Assembly (NCBI GenBank): GCA_011389765.1
Contig: JAABTT010000001.1
Coordinates: 62,001 to 126,000 of the forward strand
Source of the DNA: Desulfohalobiaceae bacterium S24
GTDB lineage: Bacteria > Desulfobacterota > Desulfovibrionia > Desulfovibrionales > Desulfothermaceae
Length of the DNA stretch: 64,000 bases
Direction: 5' to 3'
The translations under genes were made by a program, and so were the position numbers. Of the stretch, positions 1-8,387 are shown piece after piece; within the stretch, counting starts at the first letter, position 1, and every line of letters starts with the position of its first letter. A model generated the notes under the pieces. It did no database searches and was not told the origin of the DNA. It worked only from the letters and a program-made list of their open reading frames with translations.

Positions 1-172
1 GCCAGTCTCCGGGAGCGGTAGTGTCGGCTGAAATATAGGTGTAGCCATCCCGCTGTCCCAGGGAGGAGGTCTTGGATGTTCCAGTTCCTACAACCCGGTG
101 CCCTCTGGACAGCAGAAAGGGGATCAGATGGCTTCCGACAAAACCGGAGCCGCCGGTGACGAACACGTGCAT
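1..172 (-). CDS. NAD(P)-dependent epimerase/dehydratase, N-terminal part (cut by window edge)
   Basis: Reading the minus strand from an ATG at 172 gives a frame open to the window edge. It begins MHVFVTGGSGFVGSHLI, the Gly-rich nucleotide-binding signature (TGGSGFVGS) of extended short-chain dehydrogenases and epimerases. A GGAG ribosome site lies about 7 bases upstream. Only 57 residues are visible, so the substrate (sugar nucleotide, divinyl reductase-like or other atypical SDR) cannot be judged. It follows the thiol peroxidase gene in the same direction with a gap of about 40 bases and may be cotranscribed. The family call is firm; the function is open. Confidence 0.8.
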   Translation of the reverse strand, partial: MHVFVTGGSGFVGSHLIPFLLSRGHRVVGTGTSKTSSLGQRDGYTYISADTTAPGDW

Positions 173-213
173 GGGACTCTCCTCGATCTATGGATCCGCA
201 TTAAGGATAGAAT

Positions 214-810
214 TCAACCGGCCCGGCCATCGTCGCAGGGTTCGTCGGTATCCTGCGGTCTGGCGTGCTCCGCGGTCCTGCTGGTTGTGCAGACCTCCTC
301 CCCCGGCTTGGAGCGCAGGGCGGCCAAAGCCTGCTCGTAGTCCGGTTCCTCCGTAATTTCGTCGACCAGATGCTGGTAGAGAATCGTTCCTGTTTCATCC
401 AGGATAAACACGGCCCTGGCCAGCAGGCCGGCCAGGGGGCCTTCCTGGAGATGCAGGCCGTAACTTGTGCCGAAATCCCGATGCCGCATCTCGGAGAGGG
501 GAATGACCTCCTTGAGGCCTTCGGCTTCGCAGAATCTGGAATGGGCAAAGGGCAGATCCCTGGAGATGCACAGGGCAACGGCATTGTCCTGCAGGCTGAT
601 CTCCTGGTTGAAGCGGCGGACCGTGGCTGAACAGACCGGAGTGTCTACACTGGGGAAGATGTTGAGCACGATCCTGGAGCCTCGAAAATCCAATAGACTG
701 ACATCCGAGAGATCGGTCCGGGTCAAGGTGAAGTCCGGCGCCTTCCGGCCGGTCTCCGGGAGATCGCCGGAGGTCCGTGCCGGATTTCCTTTAAGAGTTA
801 CATTGGCCAT
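214..810 (-). CDS. tpx: Thiol peroxidase (atypical 2-Cys peroxiredoxin, Tpx)
   Basis: A cytosolic peroxidase reducing hydrogen and alkyl peroxides with thioredoxin-type electrons. Starting at the ATG at 810 (GGAGG six bases upstream), the peroxidatic cysteine is residue 60 in SVDTPVCSATVRRFN and the resolving cysteine is residue 94 in FCEAEGL, matching the spacing of the Tpx family. A TTG reading eight codons further upstream exists but has no better ribosome site. The protein is about 198 residues, roughly 30 longer than typical Tpx. The extra C-terminal tail is rich in Asp, Arg and Pro and has no recognised motif. It precedes the epimerase fragment on the same strand. Confidence 0.93.
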   Translation of the reverse strand: MANVTLKGNPARTSGDLPETGRKAPDFTLTRTDLSDVSLLDFRGSRIVLNIFPSVDTPVCSATVRRFNQEISLQDNAVALCISRDLPFAHSRFCEAEGLKEVIPLSEMRHRDFGTSYGLHLQEGPLAGLLARAVFILDETGTILYQHLVDEITEEPDYEQALAALRSKPGEEVCTTSRTAEHARPQDTDEPCDDGRAG

Positions 811-1096
811 AGAATCCTCCAGATGGAAATGCAAAACAGACTGTTCCTTTTACCTATCCAATGGGGATTAGAGCAGAGTCTGTATTGCAAATCGGTTTTT
901 TGCTTGTTTGTCGGAATTCCCGCTTAATTACAGAGCTCTTTACAGTACGTTAAAATTTGAAACCGCAGTGTATTTCAATACATGAGGATTTCAAAATTTT
1001 GCAGTGACGAAGTAGATGAGTGAGTTTCCGGCTAAACATTAAAGACTTGAATCAGTTTCGTCAAGAGGGCTGGAAAAACCAAGCCCGGGCTCGGCC
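811..1096. other. Intergenic region with palindromic dispersed repeat
   Basis: This gap separates tpx and the aldo/keto reductase, both on the minus strand. No convincing gene is seen. Its centre (about 928-1040) is the dispersed palindromic repeat described separately, whose other copies are near 24.3 kb and 25.9 kb. Confidence 0.6.
928..1040 (+). repeat. Dispersed palindromic repeat A, copy 1
   Basis: The block contains TACAGAGCTCTTTACAGTAC, then AAAATTTGAAACCGCAG, the inverted pair TGTATT/AATACA and a closing TTTCAAAATTTT, so most of it can fold into one long hairpin. The second half recurs at 24330-24418 and the first half recurs inverted at 25881-25916. It resembles a REP-like or small non-autonomous element. 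No coding frame is supported. Confidence 0.75.
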
Positions 1097-2293
1097 CTAT
1101 TCCAGATTCAAGTACTTCCGCCCCCAGGCGATACGCTCCTCCAGGCCGGAATCTTCAAGTTCATTGATCACGTTTTCCAGGAGCTCCGGGATCTGGAGTT
1201 CCTGGGGGCATTTGTCCAGGCATTCTCCGCATTGGATACACTGGGACGCGAACCCCGGTTGTCCGGAGATCATTCCGCTCAGGCGAATGGCGTAGACATA
1301 TTTGGTTTCCTCCGGACTGCCGAACATATGCATGGTGTTGTAGGTGTCGAAGCAGTTCGGGATATCCACGCCCTCAGGACAGGGCTTGCAGTAGCCGCAG
1401 CCTGTGCAGGGCACGGGCATGATCCGACGGTAGGTTTCCGCGGCCCGGCTGATGATTTTTTTTTCTTCGGAGTTCAGGGCATTGGGAGCGGCCCGCTCGG
1501 CGATTGCCAGATTTTCCCGGATCTGCGTTGCTTCATTCATGCCTGAGAGGACCGCAGTGACTTCGGGGTGGTCCCAGACCCATTGCAGAGCCCATTCCGC
1601 AGGGCTGCGCATTGTTTCAGCCTGCTGCCAGATGGAGGCAATGTCCGGAGGCGGGGGGCTCATTCCGAGGCTGCCCCCGCGCAAGGGCTCCATGACGATA
1701 ACCCCCAGTCCCCTGGCTGCGGCCAGGCGCAGTCCCGCAGTCCCGGCCTGGAGCTCTTCGTCCAGATAGTTGTACTGGATCTGGCAGACCTCCCAGGGAT
1801 AGGCGTCGACAATCTCTTGAAAATCCTGGAAAAGGCCGTGAAAGGAAAATCCGGCGTTTCTGATCCGACCGTCGGCTTTGGCCTGATTCAGAAAGTCCAG
1901 CACGCCGAGTTTTTGCAGATTGGCCCAGTGATAGCCGTTCAGGGCATGAAGGAGATAAAAATCGATTTGCTCTGTTTTGAGCTTTTGGAGCTGGGCGTTT
2001 AGATAAAAGTCCATATCCCTGCGGGAGGTCATCATCCAGGAGGGCAGCTTGGTGGCGAGGTGCACTTTTTCCCGGTAGCCGCCCGTAAGAGTCCGGCCGA
2101 GAAAATTTTCGCTCTCTCCGGAATGATAGGGCCAGGCGGTGTCCAGGTAATTGACCCCATTGTCAATGGCCAGGCGGATCAGTTCCGCGGCCTTGTCTTC
2201 GTTGATTCGGCCTTCCTGCACCGGAAGACGCATGCATCCAAAACCGAGAATGGAGAGCTTTTCACCTGTTTTCGGGACTTCTCTGTATTGCAT
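1097..2293 (-). CDS. Aldo/keto reductase with C-terminal 4Fe-4S ferredoxin-like domain
   Basis: A 398-residue cytosolic oxidoreductase of the COG1453 type. Residues 1 to about 280 are an aldo/keto reductase barrel: the start carries GFGCMRLP and NYLDTAWPYHSGESE, with the catalytic Asp and Tyr, and a later lysine/histidine region follows. The C-terminal part has a Cys group at residues 296-305 (CTGCGYCKPC) and a CIQCGECLDKC group from 352, which should bind iron-sulfur clusters. The family couples reduction of a carbonyl substrate to ferredoxin-type electron flow, but the substrate is unknown. The start ATG at 2293 lies nine bases after the small redox gene, so the two are probably one operon. 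Confidence 0.9.
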   Translation of the reverse strand: MQYREVPKTGEKLSILGFGCMRLPVQEGRINEDKAAELIRLAIDNGVNYLDTAWPYHSGESENFLGRTLTGGYREKVHLATKLPSWMMTSRRDMDFYLNAQLQKLKTEQIDFYLLHALNGYHWANLQKLGVLDFLNQAKADGRIRNAGFSFHGLFQDFQEIVDAYPWEVCQIQYNYLDEELQAGTAGLRLAAARGLGVIVMEPLRGGSLGMSPPPPDIASIWQQAETMRSPAEWALQWVWDHPEVTAVLSGMNEATQIRENLAIAERAAPNALNSEEKKIISRAAETYRRIMPVPCTGCGYCKPCPEGVDIPNCFDTYNTMHMFGSPEETKYVYAIRLSGMISGQPGFASQCIQCGECLDKCPQELQIPELLENVINELEDSGLEERIAWGRKYLNLE

Positions 2294-2302
2294 TGGTTTT
2301 CC

Positions 2303-2542
2303 TTATTGCTGTTCGCCGAGCCATTGCAGGACTTCGCCCGTGCTCGGGATTTTCCCCACGCATTTGACTTCGCCGTTGATGACCACGGCCGGGGTCCCCA
2401 GAACCCCGTAACTGGCGATGTCCATGGTTTTGGTCACTTTTTCGATGTCGGCTTTCTGACCGGTTTCGGCCAAGGCGCTTTTGACGACTTCTGCGGTTTG
2501 TTCGCACCTGGGGCAACCAGGCCCGAGAATTTTGATATCCAT
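2303..2542 (-). CDS. Small thioredoxin-fold redox protein (CPRC active site)
   Basis: A 79-residue protein of the redox-active disulfide protein 2 / archaeal-type glutaredoxin-like family. It begins MDIKILGPGCPRCEQT with a CxxC active site (Cys10 and Cys13) and has the cis-proline region GTPAVVINGEVK. It is likely to exchange disulfides or carry electrons in the cytosol. It sits nine bases upstream of the ferredoxin-tailed aldo/keto reductase and could supply or monitor its redox state, though this partnership is inferred from adjacency only. Length and motifs match the family. Confidence 0.88.
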   Translation of the reverse strand: MDIKILGPGCPRCEQTAEVVKSALAETGQKADIEKVTKTMDIASYGVLGTPAVVINGEVKCVGKIPSTGEVLQWLGEQQ

Positions 2543-2899
2543 TATCTGACTCCTTTACTTACGGTCGTCATAATTTCAGTTCTTCAGATGCCTCATTCTC
2601 TTGTCCGTCATTCCGGCGGAGGCCGGAATCCAGTCAGACTATGCTGTGATATAGGTCCTTCCAAGCAGGGTTACCACTTTCAATTAATTGCAGTTTCCAG
2701 ACTCGCTTCCATTTCTTGGAATGCCGAAATTGACCCTGAGAACGCGACAAGATTGTTCTTTTTCCTCATTTCCAGCCCTTCAAACTCATAAGTACGAAAA
2801 AAGCGGATGAAGCAATGTAGTAATCAGTCAGCAGTTCCTGTCAAGGCCCGGGATGGGACGGCCTCTCTCCAGGGGCTTCCAAAAGGGGGCTGAGTGTCC
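2543..2899. other. Intergenic region with one GTCATTCC-type hairpin
   Basis: No supported gene. The region contains ATTCCGGC-ggag-GCCGGAAT at 2611-2630 within a GTCATTCC...GGAATCCAG context, a widespread bacterial dispersed repeat type whose longer relative is near 38.55 kb. It probably holds the promoter of the small redox gene and the 3' end of the metY-metX-metW operon. Confidence 0.55.
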
Positions 2900-3526
2900 T
2901 TATCCGCCAATGAGGAAAATACCGTACGTGGCCCTGAGGTTGGTGAGAAAGCGGATCCGTCTGCCGCTTTTGTCATTGTTGTCTGTATTGATCGCAACTT
3001 CCTGGAGAATGTGGAAACCGACCTCCCGGGCATACTTTCTGAAATCCTTGATGGTGATTACTCTGATATTGGGGGTGTTGTGCCACTGATAGGGCAGCTG
3101 GGAGGATACCGGCGCCTTGCCGGTCAGCAGAAGCTGGAACCTGTTGACCCAATGGCTGAAATTGGGGAAGCTGACAATGCCCTTGTGGCCGATACGCAGC
3201 ATGGAGCGGATGATAACGGCCGGATCGTAAATCTGCTGCAGGGTCTGACTCAAGATTACATAATCAAATGTTTTGTCGGCATAGTCCTCCATCTCTTCGC
3301 TGATATCGCCCTGAATGACGGTAAGGCCTTTTTCAACACATTTGGAGACTTTGGACTCATCGATTTCAATGCCGGTGCAGCGGGCATTTTTGGAAATTTT
3401 TAAATGGTGCAGCAGTTCGCCTTCCCCGCAACCGAGGCCGAGCACCGTGGATTCGGATTCGACCCAGGAGCTGATGAGCTGCAGATCAAAACGGAGATCA
3501 GTGGGAGTCGATTTCAGAAAAGGCAT
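2900..3526 (-). CDS. metW: MetW, methionine biosynthesis methyltransferase-fold protein
   Basis: The 208-residue product has a Rossmann methyltransferase fold with the SAM-binding loop VLGLGCGEGELL near residue 30 and the acidic GIEID strand end. MetW proteins accompany MetX and are required for full homoserine acyltransferase function in several proteobacteria. The start ATG at 3526 lies 29 bases inside the 3' end of metX, which indicates translational coupling. Length and motifs are those of the family (about 195-210 residues). Confidence 0.93.
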   Translation of the reverse strand: MPFLKSTPTDLRFDLQLISSWVESESTVLGLGCGEGELLHHLKISKNARCTGIEIDESKVSKCVEKGLTVIQGDISEEMEDYADKTFDYVILSQTLQQIYDPAVIIRSMLRIGHKGIVSFPNFSHWVNRFQLLLTGKAPVSSQLPYQWHNTPNIRVITIKDFRKYAREVGFHILQEVAINTDNNDKSGRRIRFLTNLRATYGIFLIGG

Positions 3527-4661
3527 TGTTCAAAAAACCAGCAATCATGGACGTTAATTTCTCGTTGGGCAGTAAAAAGGCATCGTGCCCCCAGCCGGCC
3601 TCGATTTCGCAGAAACTGACTTCCAGGCCGCTCTTTTTCATGGCCTTGATCATTTCCCTGGATTGATAGGTCGGATACAGCCAGTCCGAGGTGAAGGAAA
3701 TCAATAAATATCTGGCCCGGCTTTTGGCAAAGGCGTCGACGATCGAACCGGCCCCGTGCTCCCGGCCCAGGTCGTAATAATCGGCCGCTTTCGTGATGTA
3801 CAAAAAGGAATTGGCGTCAAAGCGCTCCACAAATTTTTTCCCCTGGTAATGGAGATAGCTCTCCACCTGGAAGTCGGCTTCGAAATTATAGGAGAAATCG
3901 GATTTGGCCTGGAGCCGGCGGCCGAATTTCAAGCGCATGGATTCGTCGGACAAATAGGTGATGTGTCCGATCATCCGGGCCACGGCCAGCCCCAGATCCG
4001 GCGGTTTTTTGGAATAATAGTCCCCCTGATTCCAGTTGGGGTCGGCCATGATGGCCTGACGGCCGACTTCGTTGAAGGCGATGGCCAGAGCCGAGTGTCT
4101 GGGTGTGGTGGCGATGGGGATCGCCGTGGCCACCCTGTCCGGAAAACGGATGCTCCACTCCAGGACCTGCATCCCGCCCACGGACCCGCCGACAACCGCC
4201 AGGATCTTTTGAACCCCCAGGTGATCGAGCAGGACTTTCTGGGCCGAGACCATGTCTCCAATGGTGATGAGTGGGAATTTCAACCCGTAAGGGGTCTTGG
4301 TCCGGTGGTTGATGGAGGCGGGGCCGCTGGAGCCCATGCAGCTGCCAAGCACATTGGAGCAAATGACGCAATAGCGGTCGGTATCGATGCCTTTGCCCGG
4401 CCCGACCATGAATTCCCACCAGCCGGGTTTGGAGTCTTCCCGGGAGTAATAGCCTGCGACATGGCAATCCCCGGTCAGGGCATGACAGATAAGCACCACG
4501 TTGTTTTTGCGGCTGTTCAGGCGGCCGTACATCTCATAGGCGATGGTTGCCGACGCCAGGTTCTGCCCGTTATCCAGGGTCAGACCGTCCAGGTGCAGGA
4601 AGCGTTTTTTAACAATGCCCACAGACGGACCATGTTCGTCATGTTCGATATATTCGCTCAC
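3498..4661 (-). CDS. metX: Homoserine O-acetyltransferase MetX
   Basis: An alpha/beta-hydrolase fold acyltransferase that activates homoserine with acetyl- (or succinyl-) CoA for methionine synthesis. The nucleophile elbow reads VVGGSVGGMQVLEW; the acid lies in SFTSDWLYP and the histidine in GWGHDAFLL. The oxyanion-region motif HALTGD is present near the N terminus. I chose the GTG at 4661, which has a GAGG six bases upstream. A longer TTG frame to 4757 runs into the GAAATT repeat between metY and metX and has no ribosome site. With this start the protein has 387 residues, usual for the family. It lies between metY (upstream) and metW (overlapping). Confidence 0.93.
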   Translation of the reverse strand: MSEYIEHDEHGPSVGIVKKRFLHLDGLTLDNGQNLASATIAYEMYGRLNSRKNNVVLICHALTGDCHVAGYYSREDSKPGWWEFMVGPGKGIDTDRYCVICSNVLGSCMGSSGPASINHRTKTPYGLKFPLITIGDMVSAQKVLLDHLGVQKILAVVGGSVGGMQVLEWSIRFPDRVATAIPIATTPRHSALAIAFNEVGRQAIMADPNWNQGDYYSKKPPDLGLAVARMIGHITYLSDESMRLKFGRRLQAKSDFSYNFEADFQVESYLHYQGKKFVERFDANSFLYITKAADYYDLGREHGAGSIVDAFAKSRARYLLISFTSDWLYPTYQSREMIKAMKKSGLEVSFCEIEAGWGHDAFLLPNEKLTSMIAGFLNNAFSEIDSH

Positions 4662-4744
4662 CTGAAACCTCGTATGAAACTTCAACTGAAACCACGAACC
4701 GATCACAGGTCTCTCTTTCGCTCGAACGCTTCCGGCTCTTGGTT

Positions 4745-4787
4745 TTTTAATTTCCAATTTCGAATTTCAAATTTCCAATTTCCGTCT
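4745..4787. repeat. Short (GGAAATT)-type low-complexity repeat
   Basis: The metY-metX gap consists largely of AATTTCCAATTTCGAATTTC units. The same type of unit borders dispersed repeat B near 11.0 kb and 45.3 kb. It has no coding meaning and is the reason the longer metX start is disfavoured. Confidence 0.6.
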
Positions 4788-6068
4788 TTACCCCAGGGCC
4801 TGCTTCAGATCGGCCAGGACGTCCTCAGGGTGTTCCAGACCGATGGACAGCCGGATCATTTCCGGGGTGATGCCGGCCTCCTGCTGTTGTTCTTCCGTCA
4901 GTTGGGCGTGGGTGGTGCTCCCCGGATGCAGGGCCAGGCTTTTGGCGTCGCCCACATTGGCCAGGTGAGAAAAAAGCTGCAGCCTGTCAATGAAAGCGGC
5001 TCCGGCCGCCCGTCCCCCCTTGATCCCGAAGACCACCATCCCGCCAAAACCGTTTTTGAGATATTTTTTAGCCGCGGCATGGGACGGATCCGTTGTCAGT
5101 CCGGGATATCTGACCCACTCCACACCGGGGTGCTCCTGGAGGAATTCGGCGACCCGCAGGGCGTTTGTGCTGTGCCGGTCCATCCTCAGGGGCAGGGTCT
5201 CCAGACCCTGGAGAAAAATCCAGGCGTTGTCCGGGGACAGGCAGGCTCCCAGGTTGCGCAGGAGCACCAGGCGCAGGCGGGTGATAAAAGGGGGATGCTC
5301 GGCCTGGTCCAGGTCATGGGCGAAGCGCAGCCCGTGATACCCGGGGTCGGGTTCGTTGAAGGTCGTGAATTTGGGATCGCTCCAGTCAAAGGTCCCGGAA
5401 TCAATGACCGCCCCGCCGATGGCCGTGCCGTGTCCCCCGATCCATTTGGTCAGGGAATGGATAACGATATCCGCCCCATGTTTCACGGTTTGCAAAAGAT
5501 AGGGGGTGGTGAAGGTGGCGTCTACAATGAGCGGCAGATGGTACTTGCGGGCGATGGCGGCCACAGCCTCGATATCCGGAATTTCCAGGCTGGGATTGCC
5601 GATGCTTTCGATATACAGGGCTCTGGTTCTATCTGTGATTCGGGCTTGGAAATTGTCCGCCTTCCGGGGGTCCACGAAGCGGGTGGTAATCCCGAATTGC
5701 GCGAGAATGGAGTCGAAGAGGGTGTGGGTCCCGCCGTAGAGCTTCACGCTGGAGATTACTTCGTCGCCGGGGGTGCAGATGTTGATGAGGGCGTAGTGCA
5801 CGGCTGTGGTCCCGGAAGCCAGAGCCAGGGCGGCCCGTCCGCCTTCCAGGGCGCTGAGCCGGTCTTCCAGGACGGCGTTGGTGGGGTTCATGATCCTGGA
5901 ATAGATATTCCCCCTTTCCTGCAGGGAAAAGAGATTGGCGGCATGGGCCGTGTCTTTGAAGACATAGGACGAGGTGCGGTGCACCGGGACCGCTCTGGCC
6001 CTGGTCTCCGTATCCGGCTGCTGGCCGTGGTGCAGGCAGAGGGTTTCAAAGCGGTAGTGGCTGTTCAT
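4788..6068 (-). CDS. metY: O-acetylhomoserine sulfhydrylase (MetY/Met17 type)
   Basis: A PLP-dependent Cys/Met-metabolism enzyme that converts O-acetylhomoserine and sulfide to homocysteine. It has the ALASGTTAVHYALINI cofactor region, VDATFTTPYLL with the PLP aspartate, and the lysine motif HSLTKWIGGHG. The long insertion typical of the O-acetylhomoserine branch (GTFDWSDPKFTTFNEPDPGY) is present. The start is the ATG at 6068 behind GGGG; 13 extra upstream codons lack support. At 426 residues it matches family length. It leads the metY-metX-metW operon, a direct sulfhydrylation route that suits a sulfide producer. No SAM riboswitch is evident upstream. Confidence 0.93.
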   Translation of the reverse strand: MNSHYRFETLCLHHGQQPDTETRARAVPVHRTSSYVFKDTAHAANLFSLQERGNIYSRIMNPTNAVLEDRLSALEGGRAALALASGTTAVHYALINICTPGDEVISSVKLYGGTHTLFDSILAQFGITTRFVDPRKADNFQARITDRTRALYIESIGNPSLEIPDIEAVAAIARKYHLPLIVDATFTTPYLLQTVKHGADIVIHSLTKWIGGHGTAIGGAVIDSGTFDWSDPKFTTFNEPDPGYHGLRFAHDLDQAEHPPFITRLRLVLLRNLGACLSPDNAWIFLQGLETLPLRMDRHSTNALRVAEFLQEHPGVEWVRYPGLTTDPSHAAAKKYLKNGFGGMVVFGIKGGRAAGAAFIDRLQLFSHLANVGDAKSLALHPGSTTHAQLTEEQQQEAGITPEMIRLSIGLEHPEDVLADLKQALG

Positions 6069-6251
6069 GGGCAATCCCCGGAAGTGAAGTTGGATCAAGA
6101 CAATCAAAGATCAAACATACCTGAAAGCAGCGTGAGAGGCAAATGCCGGCTTCAAAGGTTTTTGATGCAGATCAAAGAAATGGATCTTGATTCTGCAGGC
6201 ATAGGATTTATACTTTGAGCTATGCCCATTGAAAAAGATAAGGAGGACGAT

Positions 6252-6968
6252 ATGCAATGCCCGGGTCAAGACAGCCGATTCTGGAAAACGGATGCCATTT
6301 ATGAGGCCAGGTGCCCGCAGTGCGGCAGAGACGTTGAATTCTTCAAAGACGATACCGCCAGGAAATGTCCCGCCTGCGGTCATCGCTTTGTGAATCCGGA
6401 GCTCGATTTCGGCTGTGCAGCCTACTGCCAGTTTGCCGAGCAGTGCCTGGGTTCGCTGCCCGGTGAATTCAAGGACATGCAGCAGGACATGCAGCAGAGC
6501 CTGCTCAAGGACAAAGTGCGGATGGAAGTGCGCCGTTCCCTGGGAGAGGATGGTCCGGGCATCCGCCGGGCTGCGGATACAGCGGCCTATGCGGAGCGGC
6601 TCGGCAAGGATGTAGGCGGCGATCTCGGGGTGATTCTCATGGCTGCCTCCCTGGCCGGCCTCGCCCGGCAAAAGGCCGGACAGGGACAGGACGGTCCGGA
6701 TCTTGCCCGGGGAATTCTGGAAAAGCTCGGGGCCAAGCCAGAGGTTATTGACCAGGTCTGCGATATCCTCGGTCGTCTCGATTTGCCTGGTCCGAATGAG
6801 GATTTAAATTTTCAGGTGGCGGCCGATGCGCTCTCTTTGGCTGCAATCGAGGACGCACCGGGTGATAAGGATGCAGCGCAGGACCGGGAAGCACTGATCA
6901 AGCGGACTTTTTTCACGAGCAGAGCGCGCGAACTGGCCAGAGAGAAGCTGGCCGATTTCCAGGCTTGA
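6252..6968 (+). CDS. Zinc-ribbon protein with degenerate HD (phosphohydrolase-like) domain
   Basis: The start is the ATG at 6252 behind AGGAGG; the first ATG at 6222 lacks a ribosome site. The 238-residue protein opens with a zinc ribbon (Cys21, Cys24, Cys39, Cys42) and three further cysteines (55, 59, 65). The rest follows the HD-domain layout: AYAERLGKDVGGDLGVILMA aligns with the region before the HD dyad, but LAG replaces the expected LLHD, and the later HH and DAD segments are also lost (ILGRLDLP, FQVAADALSL). It is therefore probably not a metal-dependent phosphohydrolase but a binding or regulatory relative. It is divergently transcribed from metY. Confidence 0.7.
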   Translation: MQCPGQDSRFWKTDAIYEARCPQCGRDVEFFKDDTARKCPACGHRFVNPELDFGCAAYCQFAEQCLGSLPGEFKDMQQDMQQSLLKDKVRMEVRRSLGEDGPGIRRAADTAAYAERLGKDVGGDLGVILMAASLAGLARQKAGQGQDGPDLARGILEKLGAKPEVIDQVCDILGRLDLPGPNEDLNFQVAADALSLAAIEDAPGDKDAAQDREALIKRTFFTSRARELAREKLADFQA

Positions 6969-7043
6969 CAGTTTATTGTCAAATCATATAATGATTTAAT
7001 CAATTCGGCATTGAACTTTCAGGACGCATACAGGAGGCATTCT

Positions 7044-8387
7044 ATGGGCAAAAAGAGGGAAAACGTCATCATCATGGGTGCGGCCGGCCGGGATTTTCAT
7101 AATTTCAACATCTACTTTCGAGACAACGAACGCTACACGGTCCTCGGATTTACCGCCACTCAGATCCCGGATATCGACGGCCGTCAGTATCCGGCCCAAC
7201 TGGCCGGCGCTCTCTATCCCGAGGGCATCCCCATCTATTCCGACAGCAGCCTTTTCCAGCTCATTACGGACAAGGCAATCGATCTCGTTGCCTTTTCCTA
7301 CAGTGACGTCCCGCACACCGAAGTCATGCACAAGGCCTCCATTGTCACCGCGGCCGGGGCGGATTTTATCATTATCGGGGCTCCCTACACCATGATCCCT
7401 TCGCAAAAACCGGTCATATCGGTCTGCGCCGTTCGAACCGGCTGCGGCAAGTCCCAGACCTCCAGAAAGGTGATTCAGATTCTGCGGGATATGGGCAAGC
7501 GGGTGGTGGCCATTCGGCATCCCATGCCTTACGGAGATTTGACCAGGCAGGTGGTGCAGCGCTTTGCTTCCTACGAAGATTTTGACCTGCATGCCTGCAC
7601 CATTGAAGAACGGGAAGAATACGAGCCTCATATCCGGATGGGCGCGGTGGTCTATGCCGGGGTGGATTACGGGAAAATCCTGGAGCAGGCCGAGCAGGAA
7701 GCGGATGTCATTGTCTGGGACGGGGGGAACAACGACACCTCCTTTTACAAGCCGGACCTGCACATCGTTGTCCTCGATCCCCATCGGCCGGGGCATGAAA
7801 CCCTGTATCACCCCGGCGAGACCAATCTGCTTCTGGCGGATGTGGCCCTGATCAACAAGGTGGACAGCGCGGTTCCGGAAAACGTGGAAAGGGTCCGCCG
7901 GGCCGTCGAGCAGAACAATCCCGCGGCCCGCATCGTCCTGGCCGATTCCGAACTGTTCACCGATGATCCGGAGCAGATCAAGGGGAAAAACATTCTGGTC
8001 ATAGAAGACGGCCCGACCCTGACCCACGGCGAGATGGCTTACGGGGCCGGAGTGATTGCCGCCCGTCGTCTGGGGGCCAAGCGCCTGGTGGACCCCAGAC
8101 CCTGGCTCGTTGGAAGCCTCCGGGACACCTTTGCCAAATACCCGAACATCGGGACCCTGCTGCCGGCCATGGGGTATGGGCAGCAGCAGATCCAGGATCT
8201 GGAGCAGACCATCAATCAGACCGAATGCGACCTGGTCCTGGCGGCCACGCCCATCGATCTCACCCGTTTGATCAGCATCAATAAGCCCATGCTGCAGGTG
8301 CGCTACGAATACAAGGACAACAGCGAGCCCACCCTGGAGTCGATCATTCGGGAGCGTCTGGGAGCGATCATTGCAAAAAAAGGATGA
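7044..8387 (+). CDS. Cyclic 2,3-diphosphoglycerate synthetase-like P-loop protein
   Basis: A 447-residue cytosolic protein of the cDPGS/COG2403 family. It begins with NVIIMGAAGRDFHNFNIYFR, a Rossmann-like region, and has a P-loop at about residues 128-139 (VCAVRTGCGKSQTSRK). Later segments include DVIVWDGGNNDTSFYKPDLHI and ALINKVDSA, typical of P-loop metal or GTPase relatives. The archaeal enzyme makes the solute cyclic 2,3-diphosphoglycerate; in most bacteria with homologues the product is unproven. The ATG at 7044 has GGAGG seven bases upstream; 11 earlier codons have no such site. Its 3' end runs convergently into the ketopantoate reductase fragment. Confidence 0.85.
   Translation: MGKKRENVIIMGAAGRDFHNFNIYFRDNERYTVLGFTATQIPDIDGRQYPAQLAGALYPEGIPIYSDSSLFQLITDKAIDLVAFSYSDVPHTEVMHKASIVTAAGADFIIIGAPYTMIPSQKPVISVCAVRTGCGKSQTSRKVIQILRDMGKRVVAIRHPMPYGDLTRQVVQRFASYEDFDLHACTIEEREEYEPHIRMGAVVYAGVDYGKILEQAEQEADVIVWDGGNNDTSFYKPDLHIVVLDPHRPGHETLYHPGETNLLLADVALINKVDSAVPENVERVRRAVEQNNPAARIVLADSELFTDDPEQIKGKNILVIEDGPTLTHGEMAYGAGVIAARRLGAKRLVDPRPWLVGSLRDTFAKYPNIGTLLPAMGYGQQQIQDLEQTINQTECDLVLAATPIDLTRLISINKPMLQVRYEYKDNSEPTLESIIRERLGAIIAKKG

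Noticed and set aside
4662-4757. Longer metX start (TTG at 4757)
   Set aside because: The extra codons lie in GAAATT repeat DNA without a ribosome site, while GTG at 4661 has GAGG at good distance.
3756-6218. An 820-codon plus-strand open frame
   Set aside because: It is antisense to metX and metY, has a low-complexity Gly/His/Arg composition and matches no family; the minus-strand enzymes are clear.
6069-6251. SAM riboswitch before the methionine operon
   Set aside because: The leader before metY is short and I see no matching helices or conserved core.
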